Shown: piece after piece, positions 17,823 to 26,813 of the stretch | Numbering within the stretch: position 1 is the stretch's first letter | Layout: each line of letters opens with the position of its first letter | Source: Planctomycetota bacterium | GTDB lineage: Bacteria; Planctomycetota; Phycisphaerae; Phycisphaerales; UBA5793 | Length of the DNA stretch: 64,000 nt | Reading direction: 5' to 3' | NCBI GenBank assembly: GCA_013112555.1 | Contig: JABFGK010000001.1 | Span: 372,001 to 436,000, forward strand | The notes under the pieces: model-generated | The model's database searches: none | Told to the model about the DNA's origin: nothing | Seen by the model: the letters and a program-made list of their open reading frames with translations, nothing else | Translations under genes and position numbers: made by a program

Positions 17823-17896
17823 CCGGGGGTCAGGGAAGCACCTGGGACGGTTTGCTGAGAGGAGTAACCGGAGCCTTGTTTCCCCTGGGTAGCCGG
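17823..17896 (+). other. Possible structured element in the miaA-topA gap
   Basis: The 381-base gap between miaA and topA has no convincing ORF. Within it a G/C-rich stretch can fold as a long arm: CCGG...CAGGGAA near 17823 pairs with TTCCC.TG...CCGG near 17880. An inner perfect hairpin (CGGTT / AACCG) closes a 13-base loop. The remainder of the gap (17900-18122) shows nothing distinctive beyond two purine-rich stretches. This could be a small RNA or a leader of topA; it matches no riboswitch family I could confirm. Confidence 0.3.
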
Positions 17897-18122
17897 CACC
17901 TATAGATTCATAGCGATCAGGGGGGAGATAGCCGGGCCGATATGTTTGTGCCCGGGGCGGTATGACTTCCTGCGAGCATGAAGACTCGTGGGCAGGAGAT
18001 GATGCGGTTCCTTGTCTGAATGTGAGATGCCAGGCAGAGCATGAACTTCACCGGCAGACCGGCTCCATCAAGCAAACGCCTTTAAGCAGGCCTCAACAAG
18101 GAACCGATGATCAATCAGACCT

Positions 18123-20831
18123 ATGGCGAAGAAAACGACACGTAAATCGAAGTCTGGCAAAGGGTCCACCCGAACGTCATCCAAGCGCAAGTCTGTTTCC
18201 GTAAAGGAGATGGACGGCAAGCAGTTGGTGATCGTTGAGTCGCCCAGCAAGGCCCGCAATATCAATCAGTATCTCGGCACCGACTACGTCGTGATGGCGT
18301 CCGTCGGGCACGTCCGTGACCTGCCCAGCAAGGCCCCCAAGGGTGAGAAGCAGCCGGTTCCGGGTGTCGATCTCGAAAACAATTTTGAGCCGACCTACGA
18401 GATTCTCCCAGGCAAAAAATCAACAATCAATGATCTCAAGCGGTTGGCAGGGCATGCCAGGGAAGTCTGGTTCGCAACGGACCTCGACCGAGAGGGAGAA
18501 GCCATTGCCTGGCATCTCGCTCAGGAGATGGGGATCCCGGCCGAGCAATCCAAGCGCGTCGTCTTCAACGCAGTGACGAAATCTGAGATTGAACGGGCAT
18601 TTCAGCACCCGCACCCGATCGACGTCGATCGGGTCAATGCACAGCAGGCCAGACGGATTCTTGATCGCATCGTGGGGTACCAGGTCTCGCCGCTGTTGTG
18701 GCGGAAAGTGGCCCGTGGGCTGAGTGCCGGGCGCGTGCAGTCGGTGGCCGTCCGACTCATTGTTGAGCGCGAACGGGAAATCCAGGCGTTCATCCCGGAT
18801 GAGTACTGGACCATTTCGGGATCCTTTGCCATCGACAGCGATCAGGTCTCGTCGCTGGCCCAGGCCTGGCAGGAGTTCGTTGCCTCGGATCAGGGGACGG
18901 CAAAGAACGGGAAGGGCAATCAGCCGACCGTCAAGGCTCAAAACGCCTGGCTGGCTGACCACCACTCGTTCCGAGCGGAACTGTTCCAACTGGACGGCAG
19001 CAAGCCGGAACTGGCGACGGCTGACCGGGCCTGTGAGGTGGCCGACCGAATCGGACTGGTGATCGAGAAGCGGGTTGAGACCGAGGTGCCCGGCGGCAAG
19101 GGGCCGGCAGCCACACGCGTCGTTCTCGTCGGCCACTGCAAACCAGGGACGGAATATACCGTCGGTGCGATCGAAACGAAGCGCACGACAAGCCGCCCCC
19201 CGGCACCGTTTATCACATCGACACTGCAGCAGGCAGCCTCGACCCGGATCGGCTTTGCGGCACGCCGGACGATGCGGACTGCCCAGCAGTTGTATGAAGG
19301 CGTTGATATCCCCGGGCGCGGCACGGTTGGTCTCATCACCTACATGCGTACCGACTCCACCCATCTGTCCAAAGAAGCGATCGACTCGGTCCGTTCGTAC
19401 ATTGGCCAACAGTTCGGCGACGACTACCTTCCCACGAGTGCCAACTCGTACACGAGTTCAAACAAGAAGGCCCAGGAGGCCCACGAAGCGATTCGGCCGA
19501 CTGATGTCTCACTTCACCCGGATGCGGTCGCCTCGGGGCTGAAGCCGGATCAAGCGAAGTTGTACCGTTTGATCTGGTCACGGTATGTGGCCTGCCAGAT
19601 GGTCAATGCGAAGTGGGACCTGACGTCGATTCTGCTCAGCCCGACTGACGACCGTCAGGTTGTGTTCCGCACGACCGGGCGTCGCCTCGTCTTTGACGGG
19701 TTTTACAAGGTTGCCGGCGTCCCGACGTTTGCTGATGAACAGGTACTGCCGCAGGTGGCCGAGCATCAAACGGTTGCCCCGTTTGCGCTGGACCCGGTGC
19801 AGAAGTTCACCTCGCCGCCGGCCCGGTATACCGAAGCGTCGTTGGTGAAGACGCTCGAGGAGGAGGGGATCGGCCGGCCGTCAACGTATGCTGAGATTAT
19901 CCAGAAGATCCAGGACCGGAAGTACGTCGAGCAGCGCGAGCGCCGGTTCTTTGCCACCGACCTCGGGGAAGTCGTTACCGACAAACTCATCGAAGCGTTC
20001 CCTGACATTCTTAACGTCGGCTTTACGCGTGATATGGAAGATGAACTCGACCGGGTCGAATCGCGCGAACTTGACTGGACCGAAGTGCTCCGGCACTTCT
20101 ACGGGCCGTTCAGTGCGCGGCTGGCGGAGGCCCACGAGAGCCTTTCCCATGCGAAAGCCGAAACCCAGCCGGCCCCGCATACCTGCGAAAAGTGCGGCGC
20201 GACGACGGTCTATCGGTTCGGCAAGAACGGGCGATTCCTGAGTTGCTCACGATACCCGGACTGTGATTACGCTTCGCCGATCGACCGTGATGGCAACCCG
20301 GCCAAAGCGGAACTTGTTGATGTGGCGTGCTTGAAGTGTGGCGGCCCGATGCAGAAGCGCAGCGGGCGCTTCGGTCCGTTCCTCGGATGTAACAAGTACC
20401 CTGAATGCGATGGGATTATTAAACTCGATCGAAAGGGCCAGCCGGTCGCTCCCCAGCCGCCTGCGCTGGAAACCGATCAGGAATGCCCGAAGTGCAGCGA
20501 GCCGTTGTACCTTCGTGCCGGCGCGCGAGGCCCCTGGTTAAGTTGCTCAGCCTTCCCGAAGTGTCGGGGCCGTGGCGCGTGGAGTAAACTGGACAAGGAT
20601 GTCAAGGATCGGCTGCAGGCAATGCTTGATGAGCATATGAAGCAGCACCCGATCCCGATCATTTGTGATATGAAGGGGAAAGCGCTGACCGATGAGCGCG
20701 GCAAGCCGATCCCCGACCCGGAGGAGCCCGGCGCCCCGGTGATCCCGGCCCCGTTGTTGCAGGATGATGATGGCGCTGATGCCCCCCAGCCGAACGACGA
20801 AAAGGCAGCGATGAACGCCGGCGCTGCATGA
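18123..20831 (+). CDS. topA: DNA topoisomerase I
   Basis: Type IA topoisomerase, which relaxes negative supercoils. A Lys/Ser/Thr-rich basic leader (about 30 residues) precedes the Toprim domain, which opens with LVIVESPSKARNI; TDLDREGEAIAWHLA carries the acidic metal ligands. The active-site tyrosine is in GLITYMRTDSTHLS. The C-terminus holds three four-cysteine zinc ribbons (CEKCG...CSRYPDC, CLKCG...CNKYPEC, CPKCS...CSAFPKC). It ends in an acidic Asp/Pro tail. At 902 residues it is slightly longer than the E. coli enzyme (865). It is transcribed alone and ends in a good terminator. Confidence 0.96.
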   Translation: MAKKTTRKSKSGKGSTRTSSKRKSVSVKEMDGKQLVIVESPSKARNINQYLGTDYVVMASVGHVRDLPSKAPKGEKQPVPGVDLENNFEPTYEILPGKKSTINDLKRLAGHAREVWFATDLDREGEAIAWHLAQEMGIPAEQSKRVVFNAVTKSEIERAFQHPHPIDVDRVNAQQARRILDRIVGYQVSPLLWRKVARGLSAGRVQSVAVRLIVEREREIQAFIPDEYWTISGSFAIDSDQVSSLAQAWQEFVASDQGTAKNGKGNQPTVKAQNAWLADHHSFRAELFQLDGSKPELATADRACEVADRIGLVIEKRVETEVPGGKGPAATRVVLVGHCKPGTEYTVGAIETKRTTSRPPAPFITSTLQQAASTRIGFAARRTMRTAQQLYEGVDIPGRGTVGLITYMRTDSTHLSKEAIDSVRSYIGQQFGDDYLPTSANSYTSSNKKAQEAHEAIRPTDVSLHPDAVASGLKPDQAKLYRLIWSRYVACQMVNAKWDLTSILLSPTDDRQVVFRTTGRRLVFDGFYKVAGVPTFADEQVLPQVAEHQTVAPFALDPVQKFTSPPARYTEASLVKTLEEEGIGRPSTYAEIIQKIQDRKYVEQRERRFFATDLGEVVTDKLIEAFPDILNVGFTRDMEDELDRVESRELDWTEVLRHFYGPFSARLAEAHESLSHAKAETQPAPHTCEKCGATTVYRFGKNGRFLSCSRYPDCDYASPIDRDGNPAKAELVDVACLKCGGPMQKRSGRFGPFLGCNKYPECDGIIKLDRKGQPVAPQPPALETDQECPKCSEPLYLRAGARGPWLSCSAFPKCRGRGAWSKLDKDVKDRLQAMLDEHMKQHPIPIICDMKGKALTDERGKPIPDPEEPGAPVIPAPLLQDDDGADAPQPNDEKAAMNAGAA

Positions 20832-20859
20832 CGGGCTGATCTTCCCAATGATTATGATT

Positions 20860-20895
20860 GCCCTGCGCGCTTCACTGCTCGCAGGGCTTCTTTTT
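20860..20895 (+). terminator. Rho-independent terminator of topA
   Basis: A perfect 8-base-pair stem (GCCCTGCG / CGCAGGGC) with a 12-base loop is followed by TTCTTTTT. It lies 28 bases after the topA stop codon. Confidence 0.88.
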
Positions 20896-21070
20896 GTGCC
20901 ATCGTGCCGCATGTCGTGTCAGGACTCGTACCTCGTCCTGACCTACGTCATTCATCACCTCCGACGAGCCGCGCACGTGAGTAAGCGGGTTCTTATCGTC
21001 ATACATGTGTCTCCACATTCAAATGAGATTTCCTCTGGACAGCCACACTCATTTGTGGTACCTTGTGAAG

Positions 21071-21662
21071 TGGGGATGGGCGAGACGCCCGTGCCGCCGG
21101 GGAGAGGAGCCCGCTTGCTGACACGCGCTCGGCTTGTCGGAGTGTGTTACGACCACCCCTTCGGGGTGAGGAGAGGTGTGTATTGTGCGCTCCCTTCCGG
21201 GGGTGGCGCTCGTCTCCGACTCGCTTCACCCCCGGCTACATACGATCACCGCTTCGCGGTGGATTCCCATGTGCGCGGGAATGACGAGTGAGAGGAAGTG
21301 CCCGCTCCTTCACGGTCGCGGCTCGTAAGAGTCGGGCCTGCGGCCCGATGATAGGGGACGAGCGAGACGCCCGTGCCACCGGGGAGAGGAGCCCGCTTGC
21401 TGACACGCGCTCGGCTTGTCGGAGTGTGTTACGACCACCCCTTCGGGGTGAGGAGAGGTGTGTATTGTGCGCTCCCTTCCGGGGGTGGCGCTCGTCTCCG
21501 ACTCGCTTCACCCCCGGCTACATACGATCACCGCTTCGCGGTGGATTCCCATGTGCGCGGCATGTCGGAGTCAGTACCCGCTCCCTCACGGTCGCGGCAT
21601 GTAAGATTCGGCCCTGCGGCCCAATGATAGGGGACGAGCGAGACGCCCGTGCCACCGACCCC
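21071..21662. repeat. Tandem repeat of ~280 bp, two full copies plus a partial third
   Basis: The phrase CGAGACGCCCGTGCC occurs at 21081, 21363 and 21639, giving spacings of 282 and 276 bases. The first two units are almost identical over about 200 bases and diverge only in the last part; the third is cut after about 20 bases. Each unit contains several small hairpins, for example CACCCCTTCGGGGTG and CACCGCTTCGCGGTG, and a GGATTCCC...GCGGGAATGACG-like palindrome in the first copy. ORFs in the repeat are mirrored duplicates with no domain and are not considered genes. The 20896-21070 stretch before it holds another perfect hairpin (GTCAGGAC / GTCCTGAC) but no gene. Confidence 0.9.
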
Positions 21663-21670
21663 TTTTCCCG

Positions 21671-22846
21671 TCAAGCAAACGCCTGGGCCACCTTCGCCAC
21701 AGCCTCGCCTACCTGGTTGACCTGTGCATCACTCAATCCATGATGACACGGCAGGCACAAAACTTCCTGGGCCAGCTGTTCGGACACAGGCAACGACTTC
21801 AGGCGGGCACCCAGATACTCTTGCATCACCGGTTGTTCGGTCAGTGCCTTCGGATAATGCACGGCCGACGACACGCCCTCGGCTCTGAGCGCCTCGGCAA
21901 ACGCATCGCGGCTACACGACAGTTGTTCCAACGCCAGCCGAATCGTGAACTGGTGGTAGACATGCTCACATGAATCAGAAGTTGCATGCGGTACGCGAAC
22001 CTGCGGCACATCCTGCAGCAACTCGATCAGCCGGCCGGCAACCTGCTGCCGCCGAGCCGTTCGCTCAGGCAGTTTCTGCAACTGGAGCAATCCGATGGAA
22101 GCGGCCATATCGGTCGAGCGATAGTTGTAACCCAGTGTCACATGGTGGTACCGCTTGCCCGGCATCATCCCGTGATCCCGGATCAGAGCGATCCGCTCGG
22201 CCAGTTCCGGGTCATTGACCGTGACCATGCCGCCCTCGCCGGTCGTCATGTTCTTCGTCGGGTAAAACGAATAAGTGACGGCATCTCCAAATGCACCGAG
22301 CCCTGTGTCATCAACCCGAGCCAGGTGTGATTGGGCTGCATCGTAAATCACGCGCAGCCCATGCTCCTGCGCCAGCCGCGCAATGCCGACTGTATCACAC
22401 GGATTGCCATACAGATGGACCGGGGCGATGGCACGAGTGCGATCGGTGATGCGCGATGCTGCATCGGCCACATCAATGTTGAAGGTATTCGGGTCGACCT
22501 CACAGAGGACGGGCACGGCCCCACGGGCCAGCAGCATCGAGGCAGTGGCAATGAAGGTGTACCCGGGGCACAGCACTTCATCGCCCGGCTGGATGAGGGC
22601 TTCGTATGCGAGTTGGAGGGCAGTCGTGCCGTTGGAGCAGACCAGACCGTGCTTGGCATCAGTTGCGGTAGCAAATGCGGTCTCGAACTGCCGGCAGTGG
22701 GAGCCGTCGCGCAGGGCACCACTGCGCAGCACCTCGGTGGCAGCCTGGATTTCATCATCCTCCAGTCGGACACACACGAGCGGGATCATCTGGTCCGTCA
22801 CGGGGGTGCCGCCATTAACCGCCAACCTGTCAGTCTGAGTAGCCAT
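21671..22846 (-). CDS. DegT/DnrJ/EryC1/StrS-family PLP aminotransferase
   Basis: A PLP-dependent sugar aminotransferase-like protein of 391 residues. Enzymes of the family transaminate keto-sugars for surface polysaccharides or antibiotics. The PLP lysine is in SFYPTKNMTTGEGGM. Cofactor contacts are visible at SNGTTALQLAYEAL and YDAAQSH, and GYNYRSTDMAASIGLLQL is a family block. The ATG at 22846 is used; the TTG at 22870 listed in the track is unlikely. The gene ends just beside the tandem repeat. No nucleotide-sugar pathway genes surround it, so the exact substrate is unknown. Confidence 0.88.
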   Translation of the reverse strand: MATQTDRLAVNGGTPVTDQMIPLVCVRLEDDEIQAATEVLRSGALRDGSHCRQFETAFATATDAKHGLVCSNGTTALQLAYEALIQPGDEVLCPGYTFIATASMLLARGAVPVLCEVDPNTFNIDVADAASRITDRTRAIAPVHLYGNPCDTVGIARLAQEHGLRVIYDAAQSHLARVDDTGLGAFGDAVTYSFYPTKNMTTGEGGMVTVNDPELAERIALIRDHGMMPGKRYHHVTLGYNYRSTDMAASIGLLQLQKLPERTARRQQVAGRLIELLQDVPQVRVPHATSDSCEHVYHQFTIRLALEQLSCSRDAFAEALRAEGVSSAVHYPKALTEQPVMQEYLGARLKSLPVSEQLAQEVLCLPCHHGLSDAQVNQVGEAVAKVAQAFA

Positions 22847-22906
22847 GAGCGCGCGCGACTTCCTCACCAAAGTGTCCGGTGTGTCGGTCCTCTGTATCCA
22901 GAGGGT

Positions 22907-23251
22907 TCAGCCGCCTGTCTGACCCTGCTGCTGCGACTGGGCCATCCGCTGTTCGCGCTGGGCAATGACCTGCTGGAGGGCCGCAGCGAATCGCATGGCA
23001 CTGTTGGGCGACAGGACGACTCTGGTCCCCACCTGGAAACTGATGGTCTGCTGGTTGCCCATCATTCGCGGGATCTGGACCCCGAGATCGCAGACGATTT
23101 CATCGGTCCCGGCATTGAGTTGCCAGGCATTGACGTAGGCCATGTGGGCGCGTGATTCATCAACCTGCACCATGACCTGACCCGGCTCGCCGGTCTGGCC
23201 CTGAATTGTCTGTCCCTCAGGACCATTCGGGGGAATCGGTGTATCAGCCAT
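22907..23251 (-). CDS. DUF3467 family protein
   Basis: A 114-residue protein matching the small DUF3467 family in length and pattern. It has an N-terminal Pro/Gly/Gln-rich stretch, a conserved core (YVNAWQLNAGTDEIVCDLG, then RVVLSPNSAMRFAAALQQ) and a Gln-rich tail. The start is ATG 23251, preceded by CAGGAGG, rather than the track's upstream start. The family's function is unknown; the pattern of short beta-strands suggests a small scaffold-like fold. It is in the same orientation as the aminotransferase (60-base gap). Confidence 0.75.
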   Translation of the reverse strand: MADTPIPPNGPEGQTIQGQTGEPGQVMVQVDESRAHMAYVNAWQLNAGTDEIVCDLGVQIPRMMGNQQTISFQVGTRVVLSPNSAMRFAAALQQVIAQREQRMAQSQQQGQTGG

Positions 23252-23448
23252 TGAGAGCCTCCTGGGCATATCCGCCCTGTTTTTTCAAGTTTGTTGAGTG
23301 GATTCTACACTACCACCGTGCGTGCCACACGACACGGCCCGCTGCGGTACCAATGTCGAGGCCGGTCACACGGCCCCAATACTAGCGGCCCGTCGTGCTC
23401 AGGCAGTTTTTTCCGCCGTGGAATCAGAAATGTGGCCGGTGCCGGGCG

Positions 23449-24483
23449 CTACCAGCGGACCACCACCTTGCCGAACTGTTGACCTGATTCGAGCCGTTCG
23501 TAGGCCTTGACCCCGTCCTCGGCATTGTGGACCGAGTCGATGACCGGTCGCAGCACGCCGGTGCGGTACAGCGAGGTGACTTCATCAAACTCGCGGGCAT
23601 CGCCCATCGTTGACCCGAGGATATTGAGTTGCAGCCAGAAGATGCGCAGCAGGTCCGTTTCCGGATTGGCTCCCGAGGTACAGCCGGGCGTGACGAGCGT
23701 CCCGCCGCGTGCCAGCGAGCGGATGCAGTTGAGATAGGTGGCTGCCCCGATTGAATCGAGGACGATATCAACGCCGCGTTTGTTCGTCATCTGGCGAATC
23801 TGGTCACACCACGTCTGGCCCTCATCAAGGATGCCGTCGATGGCCCCCAGTGTCTTGGCCCGCTCGATTTTCTCGGCATGGGTGCTTGTGACAATGACCT
23901 GACAGCCGAAGTGGTGTGCGATTTTCAGCCCGGCCGTGGCAACGCCGCCGCCGATCCCGGTGATCAGGACGAGCATGCCGGATCGCAGTTGGGCACGGGT
24001 GACGAGGCAGCGCCAGGCGGTCAGGAAGGTCAGGCCGAAGGCCGCAGCCTCGATGGGGTCCATCTGGTCCCCGACTTCCGTCACCTGTGACAGCGGGCAG
24101 ACGAACCGCTCGCAGAGGGTGCCGTTTTTCTGTTCGCCTCGCATCTCGATATCCGGCTGGACGGGGCGGACGCCGGGCAGCGCGATGTCCGGTTTCTGCA
24201 TGGCGGCGTTGAAAATGACACGGCGGCCCTTCCATGACGGGTGGACACCCTCGCCGATTTCCTCGACGATGGCACAGGCGTCAGAGCCGGCGACCCTCGG
24301 GTACTTGAGCTCGGTGCCGGGGATGCCGCGCCCGACCCACAGGTCGAGGTGATTCAGCGCTGACGCTTCGCAGCGCAGGACGACCTCTCCACGCAGCGGG
24401 GTGGGTGGATCAGGCCAGTCGGTACGGAACTCAATATTCTCATGGACCGGTTCACCCTGTTTGGCGGTCACGATAGCACGCAT
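23449..24483 (-). CDS. Medium-chain dehydrogenase/reductase (quinone oxidoreductase-like)
   Basis: A 344-residue MDR-superfamily NAD(P)H-dependent oxidoreductase. The GroES-like N-terminal half has SALNHLDLWVGRG and PRVAGSDACAIV. The Rossmann half carries the nucleotide-binding ITGIGGGVATAGLKIA and VDIVLDSIGAATY. The usual catalytic-zinc cysteine is replaced (SALNHLD), as in quinone-oxidoreductase/enoyl-reductase members. The start ATG is followed by a typical MRAIV opening. The substrate is unknown. It is divergent from the permease gene. Confidence 0.86.
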   Translation of the reverse strand: MRAIVTAKQGEPVHENIEFRTDWPDPPTPLRGEVVLRCEASALNHLDLWVGRGIPGTELKYPRVAGSDACAIVEEIGEGVHPSWKGRRVIFNAAMQKPDIALPGVRPVQPDIEMRGEQKNGTLCERFVCPLSQVTEVGDQMDPIEAAAFGLTFLTAWRCLVTRAQLRSGMLVLITGIGGGVATAGLKIAHHFGCQVIVTSTHAEKIERAKTLGAIDGILDEGQTWCDQIRQMTNKRGVDIVLDSIGAATYLNCIRSLARGGTLVTPGCTSGANPETDLLRIFWLQLNILGSTMGDAREFDEVTSLYRTGVLRPVIDSVHNAEDGVKAYERLESGQQFGKVVVRW

Positions 24484-24623
24484 TGCTTGATCCTCCGGAT
24501 ACGCTTGATGGCCCGAAACGCGCTAGGGTAGGCCGCCGTTTTTCCGATGTGGATTGAAATGCATCCTGTTTGATCCATTTCCGGTGGTTTTCCCCAGTCA
24601 CGAGGACGAAAGAAACGGAGCGA

Positions 24624-26765
24624 ATGACCCACGAGGCCCCCAACAGTCCGAAGCGTCTCCGAAAGGAACTGTCGCTGCTGGGCGTGTACACCATTGCCAC
24701 CGGCACCACGCTGAGCGCCGGCTTCTTTCTCCTTCCCGGGTTTGCCGTGGCGGAGGCGGGCAGTGCCATCGTCCTCGCCTATGCGATTGCTGCGATCCCC
24801 ATGATCCCGGCGATGCTGAGTGCAATCGAGTTAGCGACGGCCATGCCTCGGGCCGGGGGTGCCTACTACTTCCTCGATCGAAGTCTCGGGCCACTGGTCG
24901 GGACCATCGGCGGGATCGGAACCTGGGCAGCACTGGTACTCAAGACGGCTTTTGCGCTCGTGGGGATGGGGGCATATCTCGTCCTGGTTCTGCCTGACAG
25001 CGCGATGCACATGACCAAACCGATTGCGGCCCTCCTGGCTGTCCTTTTCGGCGTCCTCAACCTTATGGGGGCGCGAAGCAGCGGGCGGGCCCAGATCTGG
25101 CTTGTCTTCTTCCTGCTGGCCATTCTTGCCTGGTTCTGCAGCAAGGGCGTGCTACACGTTCAGATCGATCACTTCGAGAACTTCTTCGGGCAGGGTTTTG
25201 ATCGAATCCTCGCGACTGCGGGCATGGTCTACATCAGTTATGTCGGCATTACGAAGGTGGCCAGCGTCTCGGAAGAGGTGAAGAACCCGGAACGGAATCT
25301 TCCGCTGGGGGTGATGCTTTCATTCGGGACCGTCCTGGTGATCTACGCGGTCGGCACCTTTGTGATGGTGGGGGTGCAGCCGCCGGGTGATCTGGCCGGT
25401 GACCATACCCCGGTTGCCACCGTCGCCCGGACCTTTGCCGGGAAGTGGGGGGAGTTCTTCGTCGTGATCGCGGCACTGTTGGCCTTTGCATCAGTTGTCA
25501 ATGCCGGGATCATGAGTTCATCCCGCTACCCACTGGCGATGGCACGGGACCATCTGCTGCCGGCTCGATTCCGACAACTTGGCCGCCGCGGCACCCCGGT
25601 CCTCTCCATCTTCGTTTCCGTCGCGGCCGTGCTGCTTCTGCTCTTTATTGACCCGGTCGAGTTGGTAAAACTGGCCAGTTCATTTCAACTGCTCATATTT
25701 GCGTTGCTGTGCCTGGCCGTCATTGTCATGCGGGAAAGCCGTATTGACTCGTATGACCCGGGCTACCGGACGCCGTTTTATCCCTGGATGCAGATTGTCG
25801 GCATTGTGGTTCCGTTCTGGCTCATTGGGGAGATGGGATGGCTTCCGATCGGGCTGACGTTTCTGCTGATCGGTGCCGGGGCCGGGTGGTATGTGTACTA
25901 CGGCCGGCCGCGGGTCGTGCGTCACGGTGCGATCTTTCATATCTTTGAGCGGTTGGGGCGGCGGCGGTACGCAGCGCTTGATAGCGAGTTGCGCGGCATC
26001 CTCAAGGAGAAGGGGCTTCGTGCAACCGATCCGTTCGAGGAAGTGGTGGCCCGTTCCATCGTGCTACAGAGCGGGCCTGGGTATCGCTTTGAGGATCTCG
26101 TGATACTGGCATCTGACCATCTGGCCCGAACCATTGGGGCGGATCCGAAAATGTTGCGGAACGGCTTCATGGAGGGGACACGCGTCGGCGCCACGCCGGT
26201 TGCCGGTGGGGTGGCGCTGCCTCATACGCGCGTTGCCGGGATCGAGCGACCGTACATGGCAATCGCTCGCATCGTTCCGGCCATCACGATCATGACCGAT
26301 GAGGCCTTTGGATCGACCAAAGAATCCGAGCCGATCTCAGCCATCTTCTTTCTCGTGAGTCCGGCCGGCGATCCCGGTCAGCATCTGCGCTTGCTCGCTT
26401 CGCTCGCAGAGCAGGTTGATCAGGAGGAATTCCTCGAACAGTGGATCGCGGCCCGTGGTGATCAGGAACTCCGGCACACCCTGTTGCGCAGTGACCACTC
26501 CCTGACGCTGACACTGTTGCAGGATTCTCAGACGGAGCCCATGATCGACGTGGCAGTGCGCGATCTCAACCTCCCGAAAGGGTGCTTGATCGTCATGGTC
26601 CATCGCGAGGATGCGACATTTGTTCCCGAGGGCGGGACGATTCTCATGACGCACGACTACCTGACCGTGGTCGGCTCGATCGAGGGGATTACCGCATTGC
26701 GTGCGCGGTATACCGCTCAGGCAGCTGCGCCGCCTGATGACGATGATATCGCACGAGAGGTCTGA
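24624..26765 (+). CDS. APC-family amino acid permease fused to PTS EIIA-like and RCK_C-like domains
   Basis: A 713-residue fusion. Residues 1-440 form an amino acid/polyamine/organocation permease with about 12 helices; the first (LLGVYTIATGTTLSAGFFLLPG) carries the unwound glycine-rich segment of this superfamily. After a basic linker, residues ~480-620 resemble a PTS EIIA fructose/nitrogen domain, with a candidate phosphorylatable His in VALPHTRV. The final ~75 residues resemble an RCK_C/TrkA-C ligand-binding domain (VRDLNLPKGCLIVMVHREDA). The ATG at 24624 is chosen because GGAG precedes it and the upstream residues do not fit. The substrate is unknown. The regulatory tail suggests transport gated by phosphorylation or a small ligand. 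Confidence 0.84.
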   Translation: MTHEAPNSPKRLRKELSLLGVYTIATGTTLSAGFFLLPGFAVAEAGSAIVLAYAIAAIPMIPAMLSAIELATAMPRAGGAYYFLDRSLGPLVGTIGGIGTWAALVLKTAFALVGMGAYLVLVLPDSAMHMTKPIAALLAVLFGVLNLMGARSSGRAQIWLVFFLLAILAWFCSKGVLHVQIDHFENFFGQGFDRILATAGMVYISYVGITKVASVSEEVKNPERNLPLGVMLSFGTVLVIYAVGTFVMVGVQPPGDLAGDHTPVATVARTFAGKWGEFFVVIAALLAFASVVNAGIMSSSRYPLAMARDHLLPARFRQLGRRGTPVLSIFVSVAAVLLLLFIDPVELVKLASSFQLLIFALLCLAVIVMRESRIDSYDPGYRTPFYPWMQIVGIVVPFWLIGEMGWLPIGLTFLLIGAGAGWYVYYGRPRVVRHGAIFHIFERLGRRRYAALDSELRGILKEKGLRATDPFEEVVARSIVLQSGPGYRFEDLVILASDHLARTIGADPKMLRNGFMEGTRVGATPVAGGVALPHTRVAGIERPYMAIARIVPAITIMTDEAFGSTKESEPISAIFFLVSPAGDPGQHLRLLASLAEQVDQEEFLEQWIAARGDQELRHTLLRSDHSLTLTLLQDSQTEPMIDVAVRDLNLPKGCLIVMVHREDATFVPEGGTILMTHDYLTVVGSIEGITALRARYTAQAAAPPDDDDIAREV

Positions 26766-26813
26766 ACGATCAGGCCCCTTGTGATGACCTGTGATCCAGC
26801 GGCGGGCCGTCAA

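Noticed and set aside
17823-17850. GGTCAGGGAAGCA resembling SRP or cobalamin elements
   Set aside because: The GGAAGGAAGCAG SRP apical motif and the cobalamin core blocks are missing.
17850-17895. CTGAGAGGAGTAACC resembling part of a TPP riboswitch
   Set aside because: The second conserved half (GAACCTGAT and GCGTAGGGAA) is absent and no thiamine gene is adjacent.
21071-21662. CRISPR array as an explanation for the tandem repeat
   Set aside because: There are only two to three units of about 280 bases, there is no short repeat/variable spacer alternation, and no cas genes are nearby.
22331-23155. 274-residue plus-strand ORF opposite the aminotransferase
   Set aside because: It is a shadow frame: the aminotransferase and DUF3467 genes are both supported by motifs on the minus strand.
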